NCBI GenBank assembly: GCA_947244325.1
Contig: CAMXJY010000011.1
Span: forward strand, 1 to 64,000
DNA length: 64,000 nucleotides
Direction: 5' to 3'
DNA from: an uncultured Clostridium sp.
Lineage (GTDB): Bacteria > Bacillota > Clostridia > TANB77 > CAG-508
The translations under genes were made by a program, and so were the position numbers. Positions 45,395 through 54,621 of the stretch are shown piece by piece. The number at the start of each line of letters is the position of its first letter. Position 1 is the first letter of the stretch. The notes below the pieces were generated by a model. The model ran no database searches. It was given only the letters and a program-made list of their open reading frames with translations, and was not told where the DNA came from.

Positions 45395-46207
45395 TTATTG
45401 ATTATCTTTTTTTATTCTTACTTTTTCAGTTTCTTTTTGAACACTTTGTTCTTGTTCTAATTCTATTGCTCTTGCATCTCTATCTAGTATTGCTTCCATT
45501 GCTAAAACTGCTTCAACATCTTTTAATAAATCCATTGTATTTTTTCCAACAGATTGCCCTGTTAAATTATTTTCTTTATTTGATAAATAATTTTCACAAA
45601 ATTCTCTTACAGGAACACTTTCCATTGTATAATTTCCATATTTGAAAGAATTTATTTCTTTTTCATGCTTTTTATAATAATCATTAACATTTTCTTGTAT
45701 TTTTGAGGTTACTTTTGATACATTTTCTGGTTCTACGTCTTTTCCAGAATAATTAATTGTTTCTACTGGAACTTTTCCCATCATATATTTTATAATATCA
45801 TATCTTGAATAAGAAACTTCTTTTGTATCATTATTTTTTAATAAGCAAACTTGTAATTCTTGTGGTAATATAGTTTGAGATGTGCATCCATCCATAAAGT
45901 TCTTTTCATTTTCTACATTTGTTCCATCAAAAATGAAATAAACTCCTTCTCCTCCTAAATATTCTTCCATAGAACTGCTTTTTTGTATTGCTTCTATTCT
46001 ATCTTTTGGAGCTTTTCCTACATTACCTGATTTTACTTGGTCATACTGTTTTTGTAAGTCAGTATACAAAGCTACTGCTCCTGTCATTCCTTCTGAAAAA
46101 CTTACTTTTTCATTAACTTTATTATTATCTCCATTTTGTGGTGTAAGTCCTAAATGACTAATAGAACGTACATTACTTAGTGGAGCCATATGATAATACT
46201 TTTTCAT
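45395..46207 (-). CDS. Unrecognised protein; N-terminus vaguely ADP-ribosyltransferase-like
   Basis: 270 residues. Start KKYYHMAPLSNVRSISHLGL, then VSFSEGMTGAVALYTDL, resembles the His...GL...(F)S pattern of some ADP-ribosyltransferase-fold proteins (DarT or KptA-like), but a clear catalytic Glu motif is not evident and the similarity is short. The C-terminal half is helical, ending in a Glu/Gln/Lys tail. Operon with 44939. Function unassigned. Confidence 0.5.
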   Translation of the reverse strand: MKKYYHMAPLSNVRSISHLGLTPQNGDNNKVNEKVSFSEGMTGAVALYTDLQKQYDQVKSGNVGKAPKDRIEAIQKSSSMEEYLGGEGVYFIFDGTNVENEKNFMDGCTSQTILPQELQVCLLKNNDTKEVSYSRYDIIKYMMGKVPVETINYSGKDVEPENVSKVTSKIQENVNDYYKKHEKEINSFKYGNYTMESVPVREFCENYLSNKENNLTGQSVGKNTMDLLKDVEAVLAMEAILDRDARAIELEQEQSVQKETEKVRIKKDNQ

Positions 46208-46298
46208 TTTCTTTTGTTCCTTTTAATTTTATATATAAAGATTTTATTATTTAATTGAAAAAAAGTAAATAGTTTTTTGAAATAAAACTGTAAAAACC

Positions 46299-46322
46299 AA
46301 AAAATCCTGGACCATGTCCAGG
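46299..46322 (-). terminator. GC-rich terminator of the 46352 gene
   Basis: Minus strand CCTGGAC/GTCCAGG followed by ATTTTTT. Confidence 0.85.
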
Positions 46323-46351
46323 TTTCTTGGTGACTGTCAGCCAAATAAACA

Positions 46352-46948
46352 TCATCCAGCAAATTTCACCAGATAATATTCTTCTTTTTCAAGCATTTGT
46401 CCGATGACGCTCTTAGCAGTCTGCATATACTTCTCTGCGTCTTCGGGATAGTACACCAATAATACTTTAAACGGAATCATATTCCTATGTGTAAGTGGAC
46501 CATTTTCAGGATTCTCGTTTATTGTCTCACTATACACATATCCTGCTCTCAGTTTGTTTAGTACCCATTTGGTATGAATTGATTCAGCAATTGATGATAT
46601 TAAATTTTCTTCCTGTTCCCAATCAACTTGTATCCCACCAATCGCATATCCACAGTGCATAAATACTTCCAGCACTGCCTTTGCGTTATCAATCTTGGAT
46701 TGTTTATAGTTATCAGGCAAATCATTAAAATCTACCAACAAATTGCTGGTTTGGTTTTCATCATCTTCCTGCTCTCCATAAACATATCCCCGCTTGAACA
46801 TATTTTTGCACCACGCTTCGTGTTGTCTTCTTGCATGGCTTTTGGCAATTACATGAATATAAGTATCATAATCAAACTTATTTTCAACTTCGCCATTCAA
46901 AAGCATTTGCAAGTAGTCTTTAGACACAGCTTCTAATAATTTTGACAT
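46352..46948 (-). CDS. RyR-domain-like protein in a GC-richer single-gene unit
   Basis: 198 residues with two similar halves. Each has a helix with H..W, then RGYVYGEQEDDENQ (first) or RAGYVYSETINENP (second), followed by a loop and DLPDNYKQSKIDNAKAVLEV, matching the pattern of RyR (PF02026) domains seen in ryanodine receptors and in some bacterial and phage proteins. Ligand unknown. GC and codon use (CGC, CTG, GCC) exceed neighbouring genes. It has its own leader hairpin (TAAGCA/TGCTTA) and terminator. Likely acquired. Confidence 0.6.
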   Translation of the reverse strand: MSKLLEAVSKDYLQMLLNGEVENKFDYDTYIHVIAKSHARRQHEAWCKNMFKRGYVYGEQEDDENQTSNLLVDFNDLPDNYKQSKIDNAKAVLEVFMHCGYAIGGIQVDWEQEENLISSIAESIHTKWVLNKLRAGYVYSETINENPENGPLTHRNMIPFKVLLVYYPEDAEKYMQTAKSVIGQMLEKEEYYLVKFAG

Positions 46949-47091
46949 ATTCTGTCCTCCTCCATTGCTTTTTATTTTTAATACTTATGTCGTAGTTTAA
47001 GCAAGTCTGCTTAGTGTTGCATGTGCAAATTTGCAAAAAACGTACATACTTTATTATATCATATTTTAATATTTTAGTAAAGTTATAAAAG

Positions 47092-47409
47092 CTAGATTAT
47101 CTCTTTTTTCATCCAATCAAATATTTCTTTATTTCCATCTAAAATGTCATACATCGTAATTGCTGGAACATCATATTTATGTACTGATTTTATCTCTTTT
47201 TCTACTTCTTTAAATAATGATTTTTTTGTTCCCATTGTTAAAAAATATTCATATTCTCTTACTATTTCACCTTTCCAATAGTATGAGCTGAATCTTTTAC
47301 TTTCTTGAACATAACTTACTAATCTTTTTGCTAATAATCTTTCTGTAATTTCTTTTGCATTTTCTTCATCATTGCATGATGTAGTAACTATTGCATAATT
47401 ATTTTCCAT
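47092..47409 (-). CDS. cutA: CutA1-family divalent-cation tolerance protein
   Basis: 105 residues. NYAIVTTSCNDEENAKEITERLL, YYWKGEIVREYEYFLTMGTKKS and VHKYDVPAITMYDI are the conserved trimer-core motifs. Members are PII-like trimers linked to metal tolerance; precise role uncertain. 14 nt after the HD gene at 47424, so part of the same transcription unit. Confidence 0.93.
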   Translation of the reverse strand: MENNYAIVTTSCNDEENAKEITERLLAKRLVSYVQESKRFSSYYWKGEIVREYEYFLTMGTKKSLFKEVEKEIKSVHKYDVPAITMYDILDGNKEIFDWMKKEII

Positions 47410-47423
47410 ATTCTTCCTCTTTC

Positions 47424-48461
47424 CTAAAAATCAAAATCTAACCATCCATATTTTGATGAATTATAATTTGATACTTTTTCTATTATTTCTTTTGCTTTTA
47501 CTGATATTTCATTTATTCTTTTGCCACACACTAATGGCACTATATATCTTCTTTTTATATTTAAACTAACACAATATTTATTTTTTGGTTTAGTTTCTCC
47601 TTCTCCTATTTTATCTGCATTTCTAAACTTTTTAAAAGCATCTGAAATTTCTTTGTATTCACAATTTTCTATTTTCTTAACTATCTCTTCTTCTGATAAT
47701 AAATATAAGTCTTTTTTCTCAATTAGACCATAAGTGTTCATCTTTTTTATGACATCTGCAATAAATTGTGATTTTAATTTATCTTTATTACTTTGAAAAG
47801 AATACCAAAGTAGGCTTGCTCCTTCTACAAATTTCTCTCCTATTTCTAGACTTTTAAATCCTAATTCATCTATATTATCTTCATTTTTCATTATACAAAT
47901 ATCGTTATAGATTTCTTTAATTTCATCTAAATTCCAACCATCTATAAATGTTAAAATATCTGAAAAAGTATATTCTAGTCTATCTGCTGCAAGTTTTGGA
48001 GTACTATTATCAGCTATTGGATATATTCCATACTTATCTATTTCTTCTAATTTTATATTATCTCTTTTTAATAATTCCATTATTTCTTTAGAATTCTTTA
48101 TTATTTCACTTGTATTAATTTGTGTTGATTCTTGCATTAAATAATCTCCGTTTAGATAATCAATACAATGCCTAAAAGCAGGACTTGCTATATCATGAAA
48201 CAATCCTGCTAATGTTTGTTTTTTATCTTTTGTGAAATTCCAGATAATTAGAGCCACTCCTACACTGTGTGATAAACTTGAATAAAAAAATTTAACATTA
48301 AATAATTTTGTATAATCATTTCCAACTAGTGCACTTATCTTATCTAACCTTTGCATTTCTGGAGTTTTTATATAATCAATTAAAAATCCTGGTATTTCTT
48401 CTGATAAAATTTTAAAATATTCTTTTATTTTGGGATTTAAGCTATCTAAATATTCTTCCAT
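47424..48461 (-). CDS. HD-domain phosphohydrolase, paralogue 1
   Basis: 345 residues. HD motif in LAGLFHDIASPAFRH (about residue 88), preceded by YSSLSHSVGVALIIWNF, which supplies the first His. Similar throughout to the protein at 49428 (same start pattern, KDKKQTLAGLFHDI, KYPIADN/IYPIADN, LSADRLEYT, C-terminal YxYLDF/YGWLDFDF). Stop immediately follows into the next gene boundary: its start abuts the Ppx/GppA-like stop. Substrate unknown; probably nucleotide or phosphoester. Confidence 0.82.
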   Translation of the reverse strand: MEEYLDSLNPKIKEYFKILSEEIPGFLIDYIKTPEMQRLDKISALVGNDYTKLFNVKFFYSSLSHSVGVALIIWNFTKDKKQTLAGLFHDIASPAFRHCIDYLNGDYLMQESTQINTSEIIKNSKEIMELLKRDNIKLEEIDKYGIYPIADNSTPKLAADRLEYTFSDILTFIDGWNLDEIKEIYNDICIMKNEDNIDELGFKSLEIGEKFVEGASLLWYSFQSNKDKLKSQFIADVIKKMNTYGLIEKKDLYLLSEEEIVKKIENCEYKEISDAFKKFRNADKIGEGETKPKNKYCVSLNIKRRYIVPLVCGKRINEISVKAKEIIEKVSNYNSSKYGWLDFDF

Positions 48462-49340
48462 TTAATTTTCCTCATTATTTACTAATCCATATACCATTGA
48501 AATATCTGTTGGAACTATATATTTTGCTCCAATTTCTTCTGCTACATTTAATGCAAATGCACTCATTGCTCTTGTTGCATACCACCAGTTTGGATCTTCT
48601 ACTCTACTTCTTATCTCATCTAAAGATATTTCTTCATAATATCTCTTTGTATCTTTTTTTCTTGATTCTATATCCATCATTATTGGCTCTAGCTCATCAT
48701 CAAATAAAGTATTTTTTTCATAAGTAATCCCTGATTCTAATGCAAAAAGCTTATGTCCTCCCCCTGCTAAAATTAATATATCAGCTTTTTCTTTTGGCAA
48801 ATTAAGCTTTTCTTTAACTTCTTCTCTTATTTTTTCTAGTTTAGTAGTTGCTAAGTCTTCACCTAAATCTGGATATTTATTCATTATATCTATAACTCCA
48901 AATGGCGTATTTACCATTTCTTTTACTCCATTATCATATATTGCTATTTCTGTTGAGCCACCGCCACCAATAAATACAGCAACTTTTTGATTTACTTTTC
49001 TAACAGCTCCATATACTGTTAATTCATTTTCTTTTTCTGGTGAAATAATATCAAAATTTATATTAGTTTCATTATAAAATAAATCTAAAAATTCTTTTCT
49101 TTGGTCATCTGTTAAATTTCTAAACACACTTGTTCCACATATGTATACATTATTGTATTTTTCTTTATATTCTTTTACTAGATTTATTAGTTCTTTTACA
49201 TCATTTGAATCTAATTTATTTTCTTTTTTAAAATTTCTTTTAAATTCAATAGTTTTTGTTTCTAAATGTTTTACTTCTTTTCCATCATATAAATCTACTT
49301 TTGTACAAGTTGACCCTACTTCTAATATAACTTTTTCCAT
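48462..49340 (-). CDS. Ppx/GppA-like actin-fold phosphatase
   Basis: 292 residues from ATG 49340 (AAAGGGCG upstream; a longer frame lacks support). Phosphate-binding motifs: EVGSTCTKVDLYDG near the N-terminus, YICGTSVFRN, and GGGGSTEIAIYDNG. These fit the N-terminal half of exopolyphosphatase / pppGpp phosphatase, at the length of the short form. The next genes on both sides are paralogous HD proteins; in Ppx enzymes an HD domain follows the actin fold in one chain, so a split equivalent is conceivable. Confidence 0.8.
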   Translation of the reverse strand: MEKVILEVGSTCTKVDLYDGKEVKHLETKTIEFKRNFKKENKLDSNDVKELINLVKEYKEKYNNVYICGTSVFRNLTDDQRKEFLDLFYNETNINFDIISPEKENELTVYGAVRKVNQKVAVFIGGGGSTEIAIYDNGVKEMVNTPFGVIDIMNKYPDLGEDLATTKLEKIREEVKEKLNLPKEKADILILAGGGHKLFALESGITYEKNTLFDDELEPIMMDIESRKKDTKRYYEEISLDEIRSRVEDPNWWYATRAMSAFALNVAEEIGAKYIVPTDISMVYGLVNNEEN

Positions 49341-49427
49341 AATATTTGCGCCCTTTCTATATAAATTTAATAATTTCTCATTGTACGTAATATACACAAT
49401 TTATAAATTATTGCATTTTCTTAAATT

Positions 49428-50468
49428 TTAAACATTAAAATCCAAATAAGCATATTTAGGTGTTTCATAGCTTAAATAATCTTCTATAATCTCTTTTGCT
49501 TTTTGTGATGCTTTATCTATTCTTACTCCATCTGATACCAAAGGAATTATATATCTTCTTTTAGTTTTTACACTAATACAAAATTTATCTTTTGCAGGCT
49601 CATCACTTTCATAAATTCTTGTTGCATTTCTAAAATTTTTAAATGAATTTGCTATATTATCTACTTCACAATTTTCTATTTTTTCTATCATTTCTTTTTC
49701 AGATAATGTATATAAGTCTTTTAATGTAACTAATCCCTTATCACTCATTTTCTTCATTATAGTTGCATAAAATTTTAATGTTAATTTATCTTGATTTGAT
49801 ATCCAATTCATCCACATTTTCTTAGCACCATCAACAAATTCTTCTGCTATTTCTAGTGTTTTAAATCCAAGTTCTTCTATATTATCTTCATTTTTTAAAA
49901 TTGTTATATCTTTATAAAATCTTTCTATTTGTTTTAAATTCCATATATTACGTGAACATATACTGTGTGTTAATGTATATTCAAGTCTATCTGCTGAAAG
50001 CTTTGGAGTGTCATTATCTGCTATTGGATATTTATGATAATCTGCAACTTCTTCTATTAATATATTATCTCTTTTTAGTAATTTCATTATTTCTTCTGAT
50101 TCTGTTATCATTTTTGTTGTTAACTCTTCTGTTGATTCTTGTTTTTCATAATCACCATTCATAAAATCTACGCAATGCTTAAATACTGGTGTTGATATAT
50201 CATGAAATAAACCTGCTAAAGTTTGCTTTTTATCTTTTGTAAAATTCCAAATTATTAAAGCTACTCCTATGCTATGTCTAAGATTAGAATAAAAAAAATT
50301 CTTTGTGTATAATTTAGTATAATCTGTACCACATCCACATCCTACACCATCAATTCTTTTCATAGCATCAGTATCTACATAATCATATATAAACTGTGGT
50401 ATTTCTTTTGATAAAATATTAAAATATTCTTTTGTTAATGGGTCTAATTTTTCAAAATATTCAATCAT
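49428..50468 (-). CDS. HD-domain phosphohydrolase, paralogue 2
   Basis: 346 residues. YSNLRHSIGVALIIWNF and LAGLFHDISTPVFKH give the HD metal site. Clearly a duplicate of 47424, diverged to perhaps half identity by eye. It is 87 nt upstream of the Ppx/GppA-like gene on the same strand. Confidence 0.82.
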   Translation of the reverse strand: MIEYFEKLDPLTKEYFNILSKEIPQFIYDYVDTDAMKRIDGVGCGCGTDYTKLYTKNFFYSNLRHSIGVALIIWNFTKDKKQTLAGLFHDISTPVFKHCVDFMNGDYEKQESTEELTTKMITESEEIMKLLKRDNILIEEVADYHKYPIADNDTPKLSADRLEYTLTHSICSRNIWNLKQIERFYKDITILKNEDNIEELGFKTLEIAEEFVDGAKKMWMNWISNQDKLTLKFYATIMKKMSDKGLVTLKDLYTLSEKEMIEKIENCEVDNIANSFKNFRNATRIYESDEPAKDKFCISVKTKRRYIIPLVSDGVRIDKASQKAKEIIEDYLSYETPKYAYLDFNV

Positions 50469-50535
50469 TTTATTTTTTCCTTATTTTCATTTCATATATA
50501 GTATTTATATTTTTATGATAGTATTTTAGTTTCTA

Positions 50536-51300
50536 CTAATTTGATTTTTCTTTTCTTTTTTGCATATGATAAGTACATTTTGCAAGTATTGGAGTTGGAA
50601 CTATTTTAGAGAAAAACTTAGCACATTTTATTTGAAATCCTGGTACTATATAAAATTTATCTTTTAAAAATTTATTTACTGTATACTTTGCTACATATTC
50701 ACTAGAAAGAGAGCTTATTTCAAATTTTACATTTGCTACATTATTAAAATTAGTTCTAACTGGTCCTGGACATAAAATACTAACTTTAACATTTGATTTT
50801 TCTTTTTTTAATTCCTCTCTTATCGCTTCTGAAAGTCTAACTACATAATTTTTTGATGCGTAATATGTTGCCATTAGTGGACCTGGCAGAAATCCTGCAA
50901 TTGATGCAACATTTAAAATCTTTCCACTATTTTTTTCTTTCATATCTTTTAAATATAATTTTGTAAGTACATGCATAGCTGTTATATTAGTATCTATTAT
51001 AGTAAAATCCTTTTCTAATTGTGTATTTGTAAAATTTCCAAAATCTCCTAATCCTGCATTATTTACTAAAATATCTATATCTCTTGCTTTTTCGTGTAAA
51101 TCTATACAATTTTCTCTACTTGATAAATCTACACTTAAATATTCTACTTTTACATGATATTCTTCCATTAATTCTTTTTTTAAGCTCTCAAGTTTTTCTA
51201 TATTTCTTGCAACTAAAACTATTTCATAATTCTTCTTTGCAAACTCTCTTGCTAAATCTCTTCCAATTCCAGAAGACGCACCAGTAATTAAAACTCTCAT
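50536..51300 (-). CDS. Short-chain dehydrogenase/reductase
   Basis: 254 residues. TGASSGIGRDLA binds NAD(P), NNAGLGDF and the catalytic Ser/Tyr/Lys (NVASIAGF, YYASKNYV) are in place, with PGPVRTNF. Arg after the glycine motif (ARNIEKLES) suggests NADP(H). Substrate unknown. C-terminal KCTYHMQKRKEKSN is basic. Separate from neighbours. Confidence 0.93.
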   Translation of the reverse strand: MRVLITGASSGIGRDLAREFAKKNYEIVLVARNIEKLESLKKELMEEYHVKVEYLSVDLSSRENCIDLHEKARDIDILVNNAGLGDFGNFTNTQLEKDFTIIDTNITAMHVLTKLYLKDMKEKNSGKILNVASIAGFLPGPLMATYYASKNYVVRLSEAIREELKKEKSNVKVSILCPGPVRTNFNNVANVKFEISSLSSEYVAKYTVNKFLKDKFYIVPGFQIKCAKFFSKIVPTPILAKCTYHMQKRKEKSN

Positions 51301-51406
51301 ATTATCTCCTTTTCAACTATAAAGTTATTATATTTCATTTTATAGTTTTGTCAAGGAAAAAAATTGTATTCATTTTCCTATATAAAATTCTTTCTAATAC
51401 TTAATT

Positions 51407-51442
51407 AAAAAAACGGTGTGACAGACAGTTCCACCACACCGC
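51407..51442 (-). terminator. GC-rich terminator of the 51509 gene
   Basis: Minus strand CGGTGTG/CACACCG around a 14-nt loop, then TTTTTTT. Confidence 0.85.
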
Positions 51443-51508
51443 AAAATACTTTTACATTAGTTTCTAAAACATAAAATCTAAAACAAATTCGCCTATATCT
51501 TTTGCCTG

Positions 51509-52495
51509 TTACCTCATGCCCTTAACGATAGTTTTCATCATATAGCTCACTGAAAACTCAATCATCTGGACATTTTTTTCGGCTATCCATTCAGAAAAGT
51601 CCCCATTCATCGTAAGCCTGATAGCATTTTGATTAAGCTTACGATTCTGTACATGCATAGTTGCTAAAAGTTTATTGAGCTTTCCCTGTTTTGTTCTGAT
51701 AGCACACTCCACTCCTTCTTTCAGCATCTCATAATTCTCTAAGCCTAATGCTGAGATTAAGGCCTCCACATTCTCTGATTCTGAAACAACCTTTTCAAAA
51801 TCAAGGGCCAGTGTCTTTTGAATATTGACTTTGGCTTCATCTGCCATTTCGTCAGGAATGCATTTGTCTGCACTTGGCTGTTCAGCCATCATTTCATTTT
51901 CTGTAGGCAATACACTTGATCCAGAGCCTTCTCTTTCAGATTGTTCTTGTACACCTTCGTTTTCTTTGGTAATTGCCGCAGATTCTTCAGGTCGATTTTC
52001 TTCAGTTGCAGGTACAGCTTCTTCTAATTTGATTTCTTCAGCAACTGATGTAATTTCTTCGTGCTTGATTTCGTCTGAACAAATCTCCTCATTGCCTGCT
52101 GGCTTGGTATGATAGGCATTATCGCAAATACGTTGTAATGTCTCATCATTTATTACTCTACCTACAATAGTGCCTCCTTGACCATGAATGAAGTTTTCAT
52201 ATTGTAAACCTGTTATAAGCTCAGGTAAAACCCTAACTTCTTTTTTATAGTTAGAGTTTCTGTAAACAGCATCCTCGCCTTTTATCAGCAGTACCTCTGT
52301 ATCAGGATTGTAATGCTCTGATGTAAGAACAATCTTTCCCCCTTCATACCATTGCCGTTCAATATTAGTTATAACAATGTGGACCACTTTTTTATCATCT
52401 TTTATCCTGACAATTGAGCCTTTAACAACCCGATCCCCAATCATTTGATTTCTTTCTTCCTTCTCAAGAGTTCTATTTCTTATTGTATGTACCAT
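51509..52495 (-). CDS. Unrecognised protein in a GC-richer single-gene unit
   Basis: 328 residues, ATG with AAGGGAGAAC upstream. N-terminal 120 residues look beta-rich (KGSIVRIKDDKKVVHIVITNIE, GGKIVLTSEHYNPDTEVLL), a Glu/Ala-rich linker of about 85 residues follows, and the C-terminus is helical (MQIEFSVSYMMKTI region). No domain recognised. GC and codon use exceed neighbours, as for 31342 and 46352, and it too has its own leader hairpin and GC-rich terminator. Confidence 0.6.
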   Translation of the reverse strand: MVHTIRNRTLEKEERNQMIGDRVVKGSIVRIKDDKKVVHIVITNIERQWYEGGKIVLTSEHYNPDTEVLLIKGEDAVYRNSNYKKEVRVLPELITGLQYENFIHGQGGTIVGRVINDETLQRICDNAYHTKPAGNEEICSDEIKHEEITSVAEEIKLEEAVPATEENRPEESAAITKENEGVQEQSEREGSGSSVLPTENEMMAEQPSADKCIPDEMADEAKVNIQKTLALDFEKVVSESENVEALISALGLENYEMLKEGVECAIRTKQGKLNKLLATMHVQNRKLNQNAIRLTMNGDFSEWIAEKNVQMIEFSVSYMMKTIVKGMR

Positions 52496-52717
52496 ATAAA
52501 GTTCTCCCTTCTCTTTTTTATTGTTTTACTGTTCTAAACAATTAAGGTTTTCTCTCTCCTTTCTAAAAGTGCCATGTTAACTTGTTTCCGATTTTTTTGT
52601 TTTTTTATCACCTCACATAAAATATTTTTCATAGTTTCACGCTAAAAATTTCTTTACGTAATACTATAAAATTTTACTAATTATACAATGTTTTCTAGGA
52701 TTTGTAAACTTCAATTT

Positions 52718-52783
52718 ACAAAATTGCCGAAAGCTTTATTTAGTAGGAAGTACAAATGACTTTCCTGCTAAATAAAAAAAGCA
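52718..52783. repeat. Module X palindromic repeat
   Basis: TTTACAAAATTGCCGAAAGC then arms TTTAGTAGGAAGT/ACTTTCCTGCTAAAT and an A-run. In the 347-bp gap 52496-52842, which otherwise holds the 51509 leader (an ATTGTTT/AAACAAT hairpin) and the terminator at 52774-52822. Confidence 0.75.
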
Positions 52784-52822
52784 TAAAGTTAGATATATTA
52801 CACCTAACCTTATGCTTTTATA
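52774..52822 (-). terminator. Terminator of the 52843-55701 cassette
   Basis: Minus strand AAAGCATAAGGTTAG pairs with CTAACTTTATGCTTT, then T-run. Confidence 0.8.
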
Positions 52823-52842
52823 ATTAAAATTATTTTTATTTA

Positions 52843-54438
52843 TTATCCTATTTCCATTCCTACATCTTCTACTGTTTTAGTATTTGCAGCTTTTTCTGGT
52901 TCTCCAAATTGTTTTAATTTTTCATCATCTTTTTCTATTGAATTTCCTAATTTTTCAACAATAGAACTAGCAAAGCTACGCATCATTGATTTTATGCCTT
53001 TACTTGCTTTTGTTTTATTTTCTGAAATCTTAGTTTTCGCTTCAGATATTTTTTCTCCTGCAATTTCTGCTCCATCTAATATTTTACTTCCAGTATATTT
53101 AGCACCTTTGGCTACTTTATCTGCTGACCAAACAGCACCTGCAGCTACTGCTTCTAATGGAATTGATGCTATTGCTACTGCTGTTGCAGCCCCTTTGTAA
53201 GTAGCTTTTCCAAATTCCAAAGTTTCTTTTTTTGCTGCTCTTCCAAAGTCTAAAACTCCATTTTTTGCAGATGTTATACCTGTATCTATTGTATCTTTAA
53301 CATTATGAGCTGTTTCTTGTACTGTATAAACTCCTGCTCTTGCATATGCTCCTGCCATTTCTTTAGTATGATCTACTCCTGCTCTAAATTTATCAGCTTT
53401 CATAAATCCACTTTCTGCCATTCTTTGAGCAAATTTAGCAATTCTGGATTCTTTTTTTACCATATTTTCATCAGTATTAAATCCTTTTGCAGCTATTTCT
53501 TCTGCTAATCCTTTTTTTCCAGAAAGTGCAACACCTTTAGCTGCTAAAGACGATACCTTTATTTTTCCTTGTGCAAAAAAAGCTTTAAATCTAGTAGAAG
53601 CCTTGGTAATTCCTTTTACCGCTCCTGTAACACCTGAATTTCTATCTTTATGTGCATTTTGCCATTGCTCTACTTCTTGATTTTTATCAATTGCTTCTCT
53701 AGCTAAATTCATATAATTTAAGTCATTTTGTACCTCTACATTTTCTAGTCCTTCTTTTACATCTTTTCCATATTGTACAGCCTTTTCTACTACAGTTTCT
53801 ATTCCATTTTCTACATTATTTCTAACAAATTTAGCACCTTCTACTATTGTTTCTCCTGTCCATTTTGCTCCAAATGCTACTGTATATCCAAAATCTGTTA
53901 CATTTTCTAATATTTTTCCAGCTCTTGAGTCTTTCATTATGTAATTTGTACCTTTTTCAGTTACAACATCTTGCATTCTTTTTGCTAATCCTTTTTGTCC
54001 AAACAAAGCTAATCCTTTGGCAATTCCAGATGTTATTTTTACTGCTTTATCAACTCTTTTTGCTCTTTTATCTAAAGATTTGTTTTTTACATCTGTAACT
54101 TTACTTGTAATAACTTTTGACTTTTTTGGATTTTGACTTTCCCAATATTCATTTTCTTTAGCTTTTAATCCTGCCTGAGCACCTAATTCTAATGAGTTCG
54201 CTATACTTTGAGTATCTATTTCACCAAACTCTTCATTTATTCTATCTACTTGTTTTTTTAACCCTCTATTAATTGCAGCAGCTGTAATTCCTGGAATTTG
54301 TGGAACAAGATCTGCAAAATTTTTCAAGTCTTTTTTAATATGTTCTTTTGTTTCTTTAGTACAGTTTTTAAAAGCTTCATTTAATTCAACAAAGTTATTA
54401 ATATTTTCCTCTGTACTATTCACTTGATTTTCACTCAT
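52843..54438 (-). CDS. Repetitive Ala/Lys/Gly-rich protein of unknown function
   Basis: 531 residues. Contains an internal duplication: KGLALFGQKGLAKRM (about residue 141) and KGVALSGKKGLAEEI (about 302), each followed by a Lys-rich DSRAGKI or ESRIAKF segment. The second half is a run of amphipathic, Ala/Gly-rich helices (KNGVLDFGRAAKKETLEFGK, KYTGSKILDGAEIAGEKI) resembling LEA or phasin-like helical proteins. No clear membrane helix. Last gene of a four-gene cassette. Function unknown. Confidence 0.55.
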   Translation of the reverse strand: MSENQVNSTEENINNFVELNEAFKNCTKETKEHIKKDLKNFADLVPQIPGITAAAINRGLKKQVDRINEEFGEIDTQSIANSLELGAQAGLKAKENEYWESQNPKKSKVITSKVTDVKNKSLDKRAKRVDKAVKITSGIAKGLALFGQKGLAKRMQDVVTEKGTNYIMKDSRAGKILENVTDFGYTVAFGAKWTGETIVEGAKFVRNNVENGIETVVEKAVQYGKDVKEGLENVEVQNDLNYMNLAREAIDKNQEVEQWQNAHKDRNSGVTGAVKGITKASTRFKAFFAQGKIKVSSLAAKGVALSGKKGLAEEIAAKGFNTDENMVKKESRIAKFAQRMAESGFMKADKFRAGVDHTKEMAGAYARAGVYTVQETAHNVKDTIDTGITSAKNGVLDFGRAAKKETLEFGKATYKGAATAVAIASIPLEAVAAGAVWSADKVAKGAKYTGSKILDGAEIAGEKISEAKTKISENKTKASKGIKSMMRSFASSIVEKLGNSIEKDDEKLKQFGEPEKAANTKTVEDVGMEIG

Positions 54439-54450
54439 AATCGTTTCTCC

Positions 54451-54612
54451 CTAATTTTGTATTTCAGTTAAAATTGTATCAATGTTTTTCATTATATTTT
54501 TCTTTTGAGAATCTATTTTTTCTAGCATAGCATCTAGAGTTTCTATTGAAGAATCATCTAAATTAACAATTCTTCCATCTACAAATATCTCACCAATTTT
54601 TTCAGTATTCAT
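54451..54612 (-). CDS. 53-residue microprotein, cassette gene 3
   Basis: ATG at 54612 with GGAGAAAAAT upstream. Reads NTEKIGEIFVDGRIVNLDDS, then an amphipathic helix (ETLDAMLEKIDSQKKNIMKN). It shares its pattern with the 55-residue protein at 55534: beta start, Gly, Ile-Asp/Asn, Ser-rich turn, Leu-heavy helix ending in Lys-rich segment. Between the coiled-coil and repetitive genes, spaced 9 and 12 nt. Confidence 0.7.
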   Translation of the reverse strand: MNTEKIGEIFVDGRIVNLDDSSIETLDAMLEKIDSQKKNIMKNIDTILTEIQN

Positions 54613-54621
54613 ATTTTTCTC

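Noticed and set aside
45395..46207. Calling this a DarT-type toxin
   Set aside because: Only the N-terminal pattern is suggestive; no catalytic Glu motif and no DarG macrodomain partner.
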